A stretch of 64,000 nucleotides of DNA from Zymobacter palmae (GCF_003610015.1 NZ_AP018933.1:2700035-2764034), one strand, 5' to 3'. Shown: positions 18,420-27,163, counted from the first letter of the stretch. Program-made: numbers and translations. The notes: generated from the letters alone by a model not told the origin.

Positions 18420-19349
18420 ATGACCGCCATCAACCATTTCGATCTTCGTGCTTTTGACCTCAACCTGCTGATCGCCTTCGATGCCTTGATGCGCGATCGC
18501 AGCGTGACACGGGCCGCTGCGCGCCTGAAGGTTGGCCAGCCCGCGATGAGCCATAGCCTATCGGTACTGCGCACGCTGTTTCAGGATGAACTGTTCATCC
18601 GCGTCGGCGCACGCATGCAGCCCACCGTTCGCGCCACCGCTATCGCCCCCGCGATAGAAGCGGCCTTACTGTCGCTCCAGCAGACCATCCATGCGCCCAT
18701 TGCTTTCGACCCCGCCACGGATCAGCGCCTGTTTCGCATCGGTGTATCAAAAGAAGTGGAAACGCTGGTCATGCCAACGCTGGCCGCCCATCTGAGCAGT
18801 GAAGCCCCGCAGATCCGCGTGCACAGCCGCATCGTGCTGCGCAAGGACGTCGCCCGCCAGCTGGACGAACAAGCGATCGACTTTGCCATAGGCTGTTTCG
18901 ACCCGCCCGCACAGCGCTACCATCGGCACATGCTGTATGCCCAGTCGTTGAGCTGTGTCTTCAATCCTGACCAGCTCTCCCTCTTGGCACCCCTGTCGCT
19001 GCAGGACTATCTGCAACAACCGCATGCGTTGGTGACAATGAGCGACGATTTGCAGGGATGCCTAAGCGAAGCGCTTGACCGTGTGGGCCATCGCCTTAAC
19101 GTTGCCATCGCCAGCGCCGATTTTCTGAGTGTGCTCGATACTGTCGCCACGGCTCCACTAATAGGCACACTGCCGACCCGCATAGCCCGGCGCTACGGAC
19201 CACGCTTTGGGCTGGTCGAACAGCTCATCCCCCTCACCCTCGACATGCCTGACGTATCACTACTGTGGACGACGACACTGGATCAGGATCCTGCTACACA
19301 CTGGCTGCGTGCACTGATCGCGCGCATCACGGCCCAATCCAAACACTGA
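18420..19349 (+). CDS. LysR-family transcriptional regulator
   Basis: The product has the N-terminal winged helix-turn-helix of LysR regulators (FDLNLLIAFDAL, then SVTRAAARLKVGQPAMSHSL) and a C-terminal effector-binding domain with two periplasmic-binding-protein-like lobes, about 309 residues in total. The ATG at 18420 is preferred because the family normally begins just before the FDLNLL helix; in-frame TTG 18402 and ATG 18411 are possible. The divergent neighbour is an MBL-fold hydrolase, the likely target. The ligand is unknown. Confidence 0.88.
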   Translation: MTAINHFDLRAFDLNLLIAFDALMRDRSVTRAAARLKVGQPAMSHSLSVLRTLFQDELFIRVGARMQPTVRATAIAPAIEAALLSLQQTIHAPIAFDPATDQRLFRIGVSKEVETLVMPTLAAHLSSEAPQIRVHSRIVLRKDVARQLDEQAIDFAIGCFDPPAQRYHRHMLYAQSLSCVFNPDQLSLLAPLSLQDYLQQPHALVTMSDDLQGCLSEALDRVGHRLNVAIASADFLSVLDTVATAPLIGTLPTRIARRYGPRFGLVEQLIPLTLDMPDVSLLWTTTLDQDPATHWLRALIARITAQSKH

Positions 19350-19371
19350 CGCCCTTCCAGCAATGCGCCCA

Positions 19372-19399
19372 TTGCCCCAGTACCCCAATCAGCTATACT
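19372..19399 (+). promoter_or_regulatory. Candidate sigma-70 promoter of speE
   Basis: TTGCCC (19372-19377) and TATACT (19394-19399) are separated by 16 bp and lie about 125 bp upstream of the speE start. The implied transcript would begin close to the hairpin at 19404-19424. Confidence 0.6.
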
Positions 19400-19403
19400 G
19401 CGC

Positions 19404-19424
19404 GCTCGCCCCTCCCGGGCGAGC
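19404..19424 (+). promoter_or_regulatory. GC-rich 5' leader hairpin of speE
   Basis: An 8-bp stem GCTCGCCC/GGGCGAGC with a 5-nt loop follows the candidate promoter directly. It has no T tract. At the extreme 5' end of the transcript it might stabilise the mRNA; this is inference. Confidence 0.4.
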
Positions 19425-19522
19425 ACTTCCTCGCGCCATGCTGAAGCGCTCAAGCTCACAGCATGCGAGGGTTCCCCCTCTTCAGCCATCTCTTGTATGG
19501 CCCTCTTTCAGGAGGTCATCAC

Positions 19523-20383
19523 ATGTCCGACAAAATGACATGGAATGAAACGCTCCACGCCGGTTTCGGCCAGTACTTTACCGTCGACCGCGAGCTTTAC
19601 CGCGAACGCACCGAACACCAAGATCTCATCATCTTCGAAAACGAAGCGATGGGCCGCATCATGGCACTGGACGGTGTGGTGCAAACGACCGAACGCGACG
19701 AGTTCATCTATCACGAAATGCTGACCCATGTGCCCCTGCTGGCCCACGGCAACGCCAAACGTGTACTGATCATCGGCGGCGGTGACGGTGGCATGCTGCG
19801 TGAAGTCTGTCGCCATAAAGGCGTCGAGAAAATCACCATGGTTGAGATTGACTCCAGCGTAGTCAGCTTCTGCAAAGAATACCTGCCGCGCCACAGCAAC
19901 GGTGCCTACGACGACCCGCGCTTCTCGCTGGTGATCGACGACGGTGTGAATTTCGTCAACCAGACCGACGAGACGTTCGACGCCATCATCTCGGATTGCA
20001 CCGACCCCATCGGCCCCGGTGAAAGCCTATTCACCTCTGCGTTCTATGAAGGCTGCAAGCGTTGCTTGAATGACGGCGGCATCTTCGTGGCCCAGAACGG
20101 CGTCTGCTTCTTACAGCAGGATGAAGCCGTGACCAGTCATGTTCGCCTCGGCCAGTACTTTGACGACGTCACGTTCTATCAGGCGGCCGTACCGACCTAC
20201 TACGGCGGCATTATGACCTTCGCCTGGGCCAGCAACGACGCGTCCCTGCGCACGATTGATGCTGAAACACTGCAAGCCCGCTTTGCCGCTGCCGAGCTGA
20301 CCTGCCGCTACTACAATCCGGCTATCCATACCGGCAGCTTCGCTCTGCCGCAGTACCTGCTCAACGCACTCAACGCCGACTGA
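19523..20383 (+). CDS. speE: Spermidine synthase SpeE
   Basis: SpeE transfers the aminopropyl group of decarboxylated S-adenosylmethionine to putrescine. The 286-residue product has the Rossmann methyltransferase-like fold with GGGDGG (about 85-90), the ligand-binding EIDSSVV, and the gate/active-site region SDCTDPIGP. The ATG at 19523 has a strong CAGGAGG ribosome binding site. It is followed by speD, which supplies the aminopropyl donor. Confidence 0.96.
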   Translation: MSDKMTWNETLHAGFGQYFTVDRELYRERTEHQDLIIFENEAMGRIMALDGVVQTTERDEFIYHEMLTHVPLLAHGNAKRVLIIGGGDGGMLREVCRHKGVEKITMVEIDSSVVSFCKEYLPRHSNGAYDDPRFSLVIDDGVNFVNQTDETFDAIISDCTDPIGPGESLFTSAFYEGCKRCLNDGGIFVAQNGVCFLQQDEAVTSHVRLGQYFDDVTFYQAAVPTYYGGIMTFAWASNDASLRTIDAETLQARFAAAELTCRYYNPAIHTGSFALPQYLLNALNAD

Positions 20384-20473
20384 CGGCACACGCCACCGCG
20401 CGTGACGCCATGTCCGGCATGGCATACATGATCTATTTCGCACATTTACATGTACCCTGGAGGTGCACCTGAA

Positions 20474-21262
20474 TTGAATAAGCTGAAACTGCACGGCTTC
20501 AACAACCTGACGAAAAGCCTGAGCTTCTGCATCTACGACATCTGCTACACCAGCAATGAGGCCGAACGCGATGACTACATCGCCTATATCGACGAGCGCT
20601 ATAGCGCCGATCGACTGACCGAGATTTTGAGCGAAACCTGCTCAATCATCGGGGCCAACATCCTCAACATCGCCCGCCAAGACTACGAACCACAGGGTGC
20701 CAGCGTTACGGTTCTAATCAGCGAAGAGCCGATCGACCCAAAAACGGTCGACACCACGGAACACACCGGCCCACTGCCGGACAGCGTGGTCGCCCACCTC
20801 GACAAAAGCCATATCTGCGTGCACACCTATCCGGAAAGCCATCCGGAAGGCGGTCTTTGCACGTTCCGCGCCGATATCGAAGTATCGACCTGTGGGCTAA
20901 TTTCACCGCTTAACGCGCTGAACTACCTGATTCACGCCCTTGAGTCCGATATCGTCACCGTCGACTACCGCGTGCGCGGCTTCACTCGCGACACCCAAGG
21001 CGTGAAGCACTTCATCGACCACGACATCACCTCCATTCAAAACTTCATGCCTGACAGCATGAAGCAGTCGTATGACATGGTCGATGTGAACGTCTATCAG
21101 GAAAACATCTTCCACACCAAGATGATGCTCAAGGACTTCGACCTCGATCACTACATGTTCAAGGCACGCCCCGAAGCCATGAGTGATGCAGAGCGCCAAC
21201 GCATCAGCGATCTACTGTGGAAGGAAATGCACGAGATCTACTTCGGACGCAACATGCCGTAA
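20474..21262 (+). CDS. speD: S-adenosylmethionine decarboxylase proenzyme SpeD
   Basis: SpeD decarboxylates S-adenosylmethionine for polyamine synthesis. It is made as a proenzyme cleaved before S112 (HLDK/SHIC) to generate the pyruvoyl cofactor. The 262-residue product is closely similar to the E. coli enzyme over its entire length, ending in EIYFGRNMP. The start is TTG at 20474: it aligns with E. coli residue 1 and has GGAGGT 9 nt upstream, whereas the in-frame ATG at 20450 overlaps that ribosome binding site. The low-efficiency TTG may set a lower SpeD level than SpeE. Confidence 0.95.
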   Translation: MNKLKLHGFNNLTKSLSFCIYDICYTSNEAERDDYIAYIDERYSADRLTEILSETCSIIGANILNIARQDYEPQGASVTVLISEEPIDPKTVDTTEHTGPLPDSVVAHLDKSHICVHTYPESHPEGGLCTFRADIEVSTCGLISPLNALNYLIHALESDIVTVDYRVRGFTRDTQGVKHFIDHDITSIQNFMPDSMKQSYDMVDVNVYQENIFHTKMMLKDFDLDHYMFKARPEAMSDAERQRISDLLWKEMHEIYFGRNMP

Positions 21263-21296
21263 GCGCGGGCCATCGCGGCCCCTCTCGGGTATCACC

Positions 21297-21346
21297 TGAT
21301 ACGACAAGGCGGCCCTGTCGAAAGACAGGACCGCCTTGTCGTATCA
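21297..21346. terminator. Long perfect-arm hairpin after speD (island left border)
   Basis: Arms TGATACGACAAGGCGG and CCTGTC pair with their complements across a GAAA tetraloop, giving a stem of 22 pairs with a single C/A mismatch at 21313/21330. There is no T tract, so it is either a non-canonical terminator/mRNA stabiliser for speD or a structural element. It marks the last backbone sequence before the AT-rich island. Confidence 0.75.
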
Positions 21347-21360
21347 GAATGTCAGAACAA

Positions 21361-23115
21361 TCATATAATATCTAATTTCTTCAATGAATCTTGCAACTTA
21401 TAAATTTCTTTCTCAGACAGATTTCTTTTCAATAAAAAAGCTCTGGTATTTTTAGAATCACCTATACAAATTTTTGAACTTTTTTCATCAAAATACTTTT
21501 TATCTATTTTTTTTACATCAAATAGCTCTGAGTGGTCATGAAAATCATCATCTTTACATTCAGCAAGAGAAAAGATCATTTGACCGGTTGATTTTGATTC
21601 TTCCCCTAAAAATTTTAAAATAAGCTCTCTATTATAATAATCTATATCTTCTTTAAAGACAGCATCTAAAATAAAAGGAAATTGATGATTTTTTTTGATG
21701 CTAGTAACCATTTTATAAAATGCAAAATGATAGGCCATTATTATCTTATGAAGCTCGACGCCTTGATATGGAAAAGAACTTATAGCATACAAATCTCTAT
21801 ATTTATCTTGCTTAGGTACTGTAACATCCAAAGAGCTTGCTTTACTAAGAAAAATTTTTAAAAATGACTTTTCAACTTCTTTTCTTTTACGGACAACAGA
21901 ATTATCACCCGTTATTAATTTCAATTTATCATTTATTACAGACAGCTCATCTTCAGCCAACATTATCCTTCTATTTATTTCATCTTTTAAAGCAATAGAT
22001 GACTTGTATTCCAGCCAGTCTTTAAAACTAATATCATCAACACTACTATCAATTAACAAATTGTAATTTTTTGCATTATCTTTATTTTTTGTATTTATTT
22101 TTTCAGAAATACTATTAATTTTGCTTTGTAGTTTTTTTATTTCTTCTCCTATAATTTTTTTCTGAGTCAAAGCATCATTTATGTCTTGATAATAAAAATA
22201 TAAACTCTCAATACCACTCGGTAAAAATTGGCCACAAACATTACATTTATCTAACTCAGGCCTTTGTAGTTTTATATTCCTTATAATCTTATATATTATC
22301 TTTTTGCGCTCGTTAACTTCTGCCATCTCATTACAACAATCACTATATTTAACTTCAAGATCAGATAAACCTTCAGAATTTTCTTTAAAATGCTCTAAAA
22401 ACTTATTGGTTTCACCCTTAAATCGCGAATCAATTTTTTCAGATAATAAAATAGAAGAGTCTTCTTCTTTATATGTCGATAAAAATCTTATTTTTTTATT
22501 TAATACATCTTTTTCTTTTTCCAAAGAATATCTTTCAATATTATTATTACTACCATCCACTCCCATATAGTAATCCACATAATCACAATTAAAATCCTTA
22601 TAAAATCTATAGTCTCCTATAGATTCCTTCAAATAAACCCACCCGACCGACTGGGAAATATAAAAAGGTAAAAAAGCCGCTTCTACGGGAGCTTTCACAA
22701 GTTCATTTTTATTTTGTAGCATCATATTAAAACCAAAAATATTGCTAAAAATATCTTTATACTTAATATGTTCTTTTGAATTATTAGCATTTATTCCATT
22801 AAACTTATAAGAGATTTCTCCACAAACAGATATTATAAGACTATTGTCATGCCGAACAAATATTACACTTTTATGCACTCCATCTTTTTCATGATCGACC
22901 TCCAATCTAAACAAAGCATCTTCTTCTATTATATCATTTAAATTTTCTTTAGAATCATTCACACCCATAGAATATAATATAGACTGTATGAGAGTACTTT
23001 TACCTGATGTGTTTTTACCATATATTATATTAACTGACCTACCAAATTCAGCATCAAAAACTTTTTCTGTAGAGAAAGAGTATACAAAAATGTTTTTTAT
23101 AACAATATTAATCAT
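21361..23115 (-). CDS. SMC/Rad50-like ABC ATPase with CxxC zinc hook (LmuB-like)
   Basis: The 584-residue product has an N-terminal ABC-type head with P-loop GKNTSGKST (33-41), a segment FLPFYISQSVGW (about 148-159), two long charged, K/E/S-rich coiled-coil-like arms (about 190-290 and 300-410), and between them a zinc-hook-like CNVCGQ (C291 and C294). The C-terminal head half has a degenerate signature region (YQGVELHKI, 450-458) and a Walker B-like FPFILD (479-484) followed by Ala, not the usual catalytic Glu. This is the architecture of Rad50/SMC-like ATPases in Lamassu and ABC-three-component defence systems. Its ATG overlaps the upstream nuclease-like gene by 8 nt, so the two are translationally coupled. 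Function in defence is inferred; the ATPase fold is well supported. It is AT-rich and foreign in composition. Confidence 0.82.
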   Translation of the reverse strand: MINIVIKNIFVYSFSTEKVFDAEFGRSVNIIYGKNTSGKSTLIQSILYSMGVNDSKENLNDIIEEDALFRLEVDHEKDGVHKSVIFVRHDNSLIISVCGEISYKFNGINANNSKEHIKYKDIFSNIFGFNMMLQNKNELVKAPVEAAFLPFYISQSVGWVYLKESIGDYRFYKDFNCDYVDYYMGVDGSNNNIERYSLEKEKDVLNKKIRFLSTYKEEDSSILLSEKIDSRFKGETNKFLEHFKENSEGLSDLEVKYSDCCNEMAEVNERKKIIYKIIRNIKLQRPELDKCNVCGQFLPSGIESLYFYYQDINDALTQKKIIGEEIKKLQSKINSISEKINTKNKDNAKNYNLLIDSSVDDISFKDWLEYKSSIALKDEINRRIMLAEDELSVINDKLKLITGDNSVVRKRKEVEKSFLKIFLSKASSLDVTVPKQDKYRDLYAISSFPYQGVELHKIIMAYHFAFYKMVTSIKKNHQFPFILDAVFKEDIDYYNRELILKFLGEESKSTGQMIFSLAECKDDDFHDHSELFDVKKIDKKYFDEKSSKICIGDSKNTRAFLLKRNLSEKEIYKLQDSLKKLDII

Positions 23116-24229
23116 GTAATTTTCTCGTTTCTACGTAGGCAGCAATTATTGAAAATGCAACCTTATCATTAGGTAAACTACAAGTCTCTTTGCTTATAAA
23201 AGACTCATAAAGTTCTTTAATACAATCTATCACAGAATAGTGGTTATCATCTACATGACGATTTTCTCGGACAAATTTATATATTTTTCTATACTCAACT
23301 TGCCGATTGTCTTTAAATAGATCAAAAAAAATATTTATATAAGCTATTGATCGATGTTGTGAAGTTACGGATATTTTTAATTGTTTTGAAAGTTGCATAG
23401 CATTTTCACGCCAAAAAGCGAAACTTTTCTTTCTAATTTCAAATATATTAAAAGCGTGGTCAATATCTTTTTTGCTCAGCCTTTTTGTTTCATCGGAGAG
23501 TAATATCTCCCCCCTGTTATTGTATTTCAATTCAACATCTGAAAGTAAAGACATTAAAGTATCAATCACTGCATTATGATCTTCAACTTTTTTTCCAAGC
23601 AATCTATAACATGCTCCCACCAAATTATCTTTCCATTCCTTGTATTGTTTAGGCAAATCTATACGCTTAAAATGAACGTTTCTGATCTGGTTAGAATCGG
23701 CATTATTCAATAGCGACAGTTCTTTTTCTATTCTATTTTTTATCAAATCATCCAATTCAATATAAGAACACGTATGATTTGCGCAATTCACTGTTTTGAC
23801 ATGCTTTTTCTTTTTTTTCTTCTTATCAACCGTAACATCAACTGTAACGCTTAATTCAACATCTTCGTTTGTTATAAAGTAAAGCTTATGACCATATTCT
23901 TTAGATTTTTCTAAAGAATTATCTTCATCTATGTTTATACCTACCGAAATAATATCATTGACAATCGTTATAAAATCATTAGATATAGTCCACTTTTTAG
24001 ACGATTTTTTAGCTTGGTAGCTTTCTAACTTGTACAACCTATTATTTTTATCTAAATAAACAAATAAAAAATCATCATGATGCTCTACATAAATAAAATA
24101 ATCGTTATCAGAACAAGAAAACATCTCAAAATTATCAAACATTAACTTAATAATACAAACTTTTTGAAAAGAATATCCGGCTCCTCCATTCACCCCAGAA
24201 TTAGCACCTTTTTTAGTATTATCTCCCAT
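23108..24229 (-). CDS. Cap4/DUF4297-like putative dsDNA nuclease (LmuA-like effector)
   Basis: The 373-residue product begins with a glycine-rich GGAGYSFQ (15-22) followed by an amphipathic helix. It then shows a PD-(D/E)xK-type pattern: EHHDDF (49-54) with candidate metal ligands D52/D53, and ESYQAKK (69-75) with the Q-x-K variant of the catalytic E-x-K at Q72 and K74. This pattern and the leading GGxG.xFQ are typical of Cap4/DUF4297 nuclease domains, the commonest effector of Lamassu systems. A lysine run (136-142) and an unrecognised helical C-terminal half (about 160-373) follow; the latter would be the assembly domain. GGGGTGAG precedes the ATG at 24229. It is the first gene of the two-gene operon. 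Family membership is inferred from motifs and context. Confidence 0.72.
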   Translation of the reverse strand: MGDNTKKGANSGVNGGAGYSFQKVCIIKLMFDNFEMFSCSDNDYFIYVEHHDDFLFVYLDKNNRLYKLESYQAKKSSKKWTISNDFITIVNDIISVGINIDEDNSLEKSKEYGHKLYFITNEDVELSVTVDVTVDKKKKKKKHVKTVNCANHTCSYIELDDLIKNRIEKELSLLNNADSNQIRNVHFKRIDLPKQYKEWKDNLVGACYRLLGKKVEDHNAVIDTLMSLLSDVELKYNNRGEILLSDETKRLSKKDIDHAFNIFEIRKKSFAFWRENAMQLSKQLKISVTSQHRSIAYINIFFDLFKDNRQVEYRKIYKFVRENRHVDDNHYSVIDCIKELYESFISKETCSLPNDKVAFSIIAAYVETRKLHD

Positions 24230-24266
24230 CTTCTCACCCCAAAAGTAAAAGTTTTCAGCTCATTTT

Positions 24267-24294
24267 AAAATAACCAACTGTATAGAAATGTAAA
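24267..24294 (-). promoter_or_regulatory. Candidate promoter of the island operon
   Basis: On the minus strand TTTACA (24294-24289) and TATTTT (24272-24267) are 16 bp apart, about 40 bp before the nuclease gene start and just beyond the pstB terminator. This suggests independent expression of the island. Confidence 0.5.
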
Positions 24295-24304
24295 GCATTA
24301 AAAA

Positions 24305-24327
24305 AGGCGATGCCCATTGCATCGCCT
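24305..24327 (-). terminator. Intrinsic terminator of the pst operon
   Basis: A 9-bp stem AGGCGATGC/GCATCGCCT with a 5-nt loop is followed on the minus strand by six T residues. It lies about 80 bp past the pstB stop and separates the pst operon from the AT-rich island. Confidence 0.9.
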
Positions 24328-24405
24328 CTGGCTTCAAGGAAAGGCGTCCTTGCCCTTCCCCCCGGTCGGCCCTTGGCCGAAACCTTGCGCTATCCAGCAA
24401 CCTAA

Positions 24406-25314
24406 TTAGCCGAAGCGGCCCTGGATGTAATTGAGCGTACGTGGATCGCTGGGGTTGGAGAACATCCGTTCGGTCAGCCCCGCTTCGACAATCTCGCCCA
24501 TGTACATGAACACGGTGCGGTTGGAGATACGCGCGGCCTGCTGCATGTTGTGGGTCACCATGACGATGGTGTACTCCTGCACCAGCTCCTGAATCAGCGT
24601 TTCAATATGACCGGTCGCAATCGGGTCGAGTGCTGACGTCGGTTCGTCGAGCAGAATCACGTCTGGCTTAGTGGCAATGGTACGTGCGATGCACAAGCGC
24701 TGCTGCTGACCGCCAGACAGTGACAGCCCCGGCTGGTTGAGCTTGTCCTTCACTTCATCCCACAGTGCGGCCTTGCGCAGCGCCCATTCGACGCGCTCCT
24801 GCAGATCACTGCGAGAGATTTTTTCCTGCAGCTTAACGCCAAAAGCCACGTTATCGCGAATCGACATCGGGAACGGCGTAGGGCGCTGGAACACCATGCC
24901 GACACGCATGCGCAGCAGTTCGGCATCAACGTCGGGGCTGTTCACGTTCTGACCGTCAAGCAGAATATCCCCTTCGCAACGCATGTTCGGATACAGCTCG
25001 TGGATACGGTTGAGGCAGCGCAGCAGTGTCGACTTACCACAGCCAGACGGGCCAATGAATGCGGTTACCTGGCGTTCCTGAATGTCCAGCGAGATATCCT
25101 TCAGCGCGTGAAAGTCGCCGTAATAGAAGTTCAGGTCGCGAATGCCCAGCTTGAATGCACCCGCATCGTTGGTCTGTTCGAGAGGTGTCGCCATAACAGT
25201 GCGCTCTTCTTTATTGTGGGGTCGATCGCTGGAATTGCCGCAACGGTCGCCGAAAGAGGGATCAAGTGACACGACCTGCTGATCGTCAGTACTGAAACGC
25301 TGCGGGTTATACAT
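24406..25314 (-). CDS. pstB: Phosphate ABC transporter ATP-binding protein PstB
   Basis: PstB energises high-affinity phosphate import through PstCA. It has Walker [10 protein letters not shown] (about 88-96 from the chosen start), the PstB-typical [14 protein letters not shown], signature LSGGQQQR, Walker B VILLDEP and the H-loop THNMQQA. The ATG at 25314 has AAGGA 8 nt upstream and lies 35 bp after pstA; it gives 302 residues with a roughly 40-residue leader, as in other gammaproteobacterial PstB. An internal ATG at 25194 would give the core only. phoU, which normally follows, is absent. Confidence 0.95.
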   Translation of the reverse strand: MYNPQRFSTDDQQVVSLDPSFGDRCGNSSDRPHNKEERTVMATPLEQTNDAGAFKLGIRDLNFYYGDFHALKDISLDIQERQVTAFIGPSGCGKSTLLRCLNRIHELYPNMRCEGDILLDGQNVNSPDVDAELLRMRVGMVFQRPTPFPMSIRDNVAFGVKLQEKISRSDLQERVEWALRKAALWDEVKDKLNQPGLSLSGGQQQRLCIARTIATKPDVILLDEPTSALDPIATGHIETLIQELVQEYTIVMVTHNMQQAARISNRTVFMYMGEIVEAGLTERMFSNPSDPRTLNYIQGRFG

Positions 25315-25349
25315 GATAGTTCCTTGCTGTTCGTTTCGTTGGGTCGTGA

Positions 25350-26189
25350 TCATGAGGTACGTGCCAGGCGGCGGGACACGATGCCCAGTACCAGAATCAT
25401 CAGCGTCATCAGCAGTGCCCCTGTCCAAGCCAGCGCGACCTTGTCCATGTCATACCCTGTCAGCGTCATGTTTTGATACAGCGTCATCGGCAGGTTAGGC
25501 ATGGCATCCGACAGGCGGAACCAGTTCCATTGGTTGGTATTGAGGGAGGTGAAGATCAGCGGTGCGGTCTCTCCACTGATACGCGCACAGCCCAGCAAAA
25601 TCCCCGTGATAATGCCCGGCATCACCATGCGGAAACTGATCGAAGTCAGCACCTTCCAACGCGGCGCACCGAGCGCATAGGCCGCTTCGCGCGTGGGTGC
25701 CGGCACCAGCCGCAGCATGTCTTCAGTCGAGCGAATGACCATCGGTAGGATGATGATCGCCAGTGCGATGCTGCCCGCCCAGCCGGAGAACCCACCGCTT
25801 GGCAGTACCACCAATGCATAGATGAACAGGCCGATGATGATCGACGGTGCAGACAACAGCATGTCGCTGGCAAAGCGGATAAGCCCCGACCAGCGAGAGC
25901 GGCTTGCGGCCAGCCAGCTACCGGCCGCCATGCCGACCACGGTACCCAGTAGGGTGCCGAGTAGGGTCATAGTCAAACTGCCGATAATGGCGTTTCCCAA
26001 CCCACCGCCACTGGCGCGGGTACGAGAGGTGAAGACCTCAAGCGACAGCTTCGGCAGTCCGCTGTACAGCAGTTGGAAAAGGATGGCCCCCAAGGCCACC
26101 AAGCACAGGCCTGTAACGCCTAGACAGGCCAGCCAAGCAATGCGGTTGACGATACGACGGCGTTGATAGCGTGAGGTTGAGGTCATCAT
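25350..26189 (-). CDS. pstA: Phosphate ABC transporter permease PstA
   Basis: PstA is one of the two membrane subunits of the high-affinity phosphate importer. The 279-residue product has six predicted membrane helices and the permease loop ([14 protein letters not shown]) that docks on PstB. It overlaps pstC by 4 nt (ATGA), indicating coupled translation. Confidence 0.95.
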   Translation of the reverse strand: MMTSTSRYQRRRIVNRIAWLACLGVTGLCLVALGAILFQLLYSGLPKLSLEVFTSRTRASGGGLGNAIIGSLTMTLLGTLLGTVVGMAAGSWLAASRSRWSGLIRFASDMLLSAPSIIIGLFIYALVVLPSGGFSGWAGSIALAIIILPMVIRSTEDMLRLVPAPTREAAYALGAPRWKVLTSISFRMVMPGIITGILLGCARISGETAPLIFTSLNTNQWNWFRLSDAMPNLPMTLYQNMTLTGYDMDKVALAWTGALLMTLMILVLGIVSRRLARTS

Positions 26190-27064
26190 GCCTGTTTTCC
26201 TCCTCGCTGAATCATGCGAGCAATGGCAAGCACCACTGTAGTGATGATGAACAGCAGCAGCCCCAAGGCCAGCAGCGCGGAACGCTGGCTGCCATCGGCT
26301 TCGGAGAACTGCGACGAAATCAGGGCGGCGATGGAGGTACCTTGATGCGTCGGTGACATACTCAGGAAGACGTTATTACCGATCACGAACGACACCGCCA
26401 TGGTCTCGCCGAGTGCGCGGCCAAGCCCCAGTACAATCGCCCCCGCCAAGCTGCGGCGAATCGATGGGAAAACTACATGGCGCAATGTTTCCCACGATGT
26501 GCCGCCCAGCCCATAGCAGGACTCTTTCACTAGCGGTGATACCTGTTGCATCGCATCGCGCGTCATGGCGGTAATCAACGGGGTGACCATCAATGCCAGC
26601 ACGATACCGGCAGAAGCGATGCCTGACCCCGCGGGGAATATCGAGGGAAACAGTCGCTGCAACCACGGGCACAGCACCATGCTGCCCCACATGCCGTAGA
26701 CGATAGACGGTACGGCAGCCAGCAGTTCGATCAGCGAGCCAATAAAGCGGGCCAGCCTGACAGGGCACCATTCGGTCAGCAGGCTGGCGACACCCCATGC
26801 AACGGGCACAGCCAGTGCAATAGCAATAAGGGAACTTACGACGGTGCCGTATAGCGCCGGAAGCGCACCATACTGGCCTTGAACGGGCGCCCAGACGGTC
26901 CCCGTAATGAATTCCATTCCGTGCTGGCTCAGCGCAGGCCATCCTGCAATCGCCAGCGACAGCAATAAGGCAACCAACAAGGCCGGGATGCTCCATGCGG
27001 CAGCCCCGGTTGTCAGTGCCAGCACACGATCACCTCTCTTACTGGGTGCTCGCCGTGTCATCAT
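26186..27064 (-). CDS. pstC: Phosphate ABC transporter permease PstC
   Basis: PstC is the partner membrane subunit of PstA. The 292-residue protein has six predicted helices, the conserved ELLAAVPSIVYGMWG, and the PstB-contact loop (KESCYGLGGTSWETL). It is close to the usual family length. A 146-bp spacer with a GC-rich hairpin separates it from pstS. Confidence 0.95.
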   Translation of the reverse strand: MMTRRAPSKRGDRVLALTTGAAAWSIPALLVALLLSLAIAGWPALSQHGMEFITGTVWAPVQGQYGALPALYGTVVSSLIAIALAVPVAWGVASLLTEWCPVRLARFIGSLIELLAAVPSIVYGMWGSMVLCPWLQRLFPSIFPAGSGIASAGIVLALMVTPLITAMTRDAMQQVSPLVKESCYGLGGTSWETLRHVVFPSIRRSLAGAIVLGLGRALGETMAVSFVIGNNVFLSMSPTHQGTSIAALISSQFSEADGSQRSALLALGLLLFIITTVVLAIARMIQRGGKQA

Positions 27065-27163
27065 TCCATCACTCCTGCTTGACGCCTTAAGGCAGATGCA
27101 GACACTGGCCCGACAGAGGCGATAACGTTCATCTGTTCGGGTCAGCGCTCGCTATCTGAGTAC

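Larger units (their letters stand above)
21347..24304. mobile_element. AT-rich genomic island carrying a two-gene nuclease/SMC-ATPase module
   Basis: Base composition changes abruptly between the hairpin after speD and the terminator of pstB. For example 22081-22140 has 8 G+C in 60 bases and 23281-23340 has 12 in 60, while 20821-20880 in speD has 36 in 60. The insert holds exactly two minus-strand genes with their own promoter. No integrase, tRNA or clear flanking direct repeat is visible, so the mode of acquisition is unknown. Horizontal transfer is inferred from composition and codon use. Confidence 0.85.

Noticed and set aside
21340-24310. Target-site duplication flanking the AT-rich island
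   Set aside because: I compared the edges by eye and found no repeat longer than about 6 bases, so none can be claimed.
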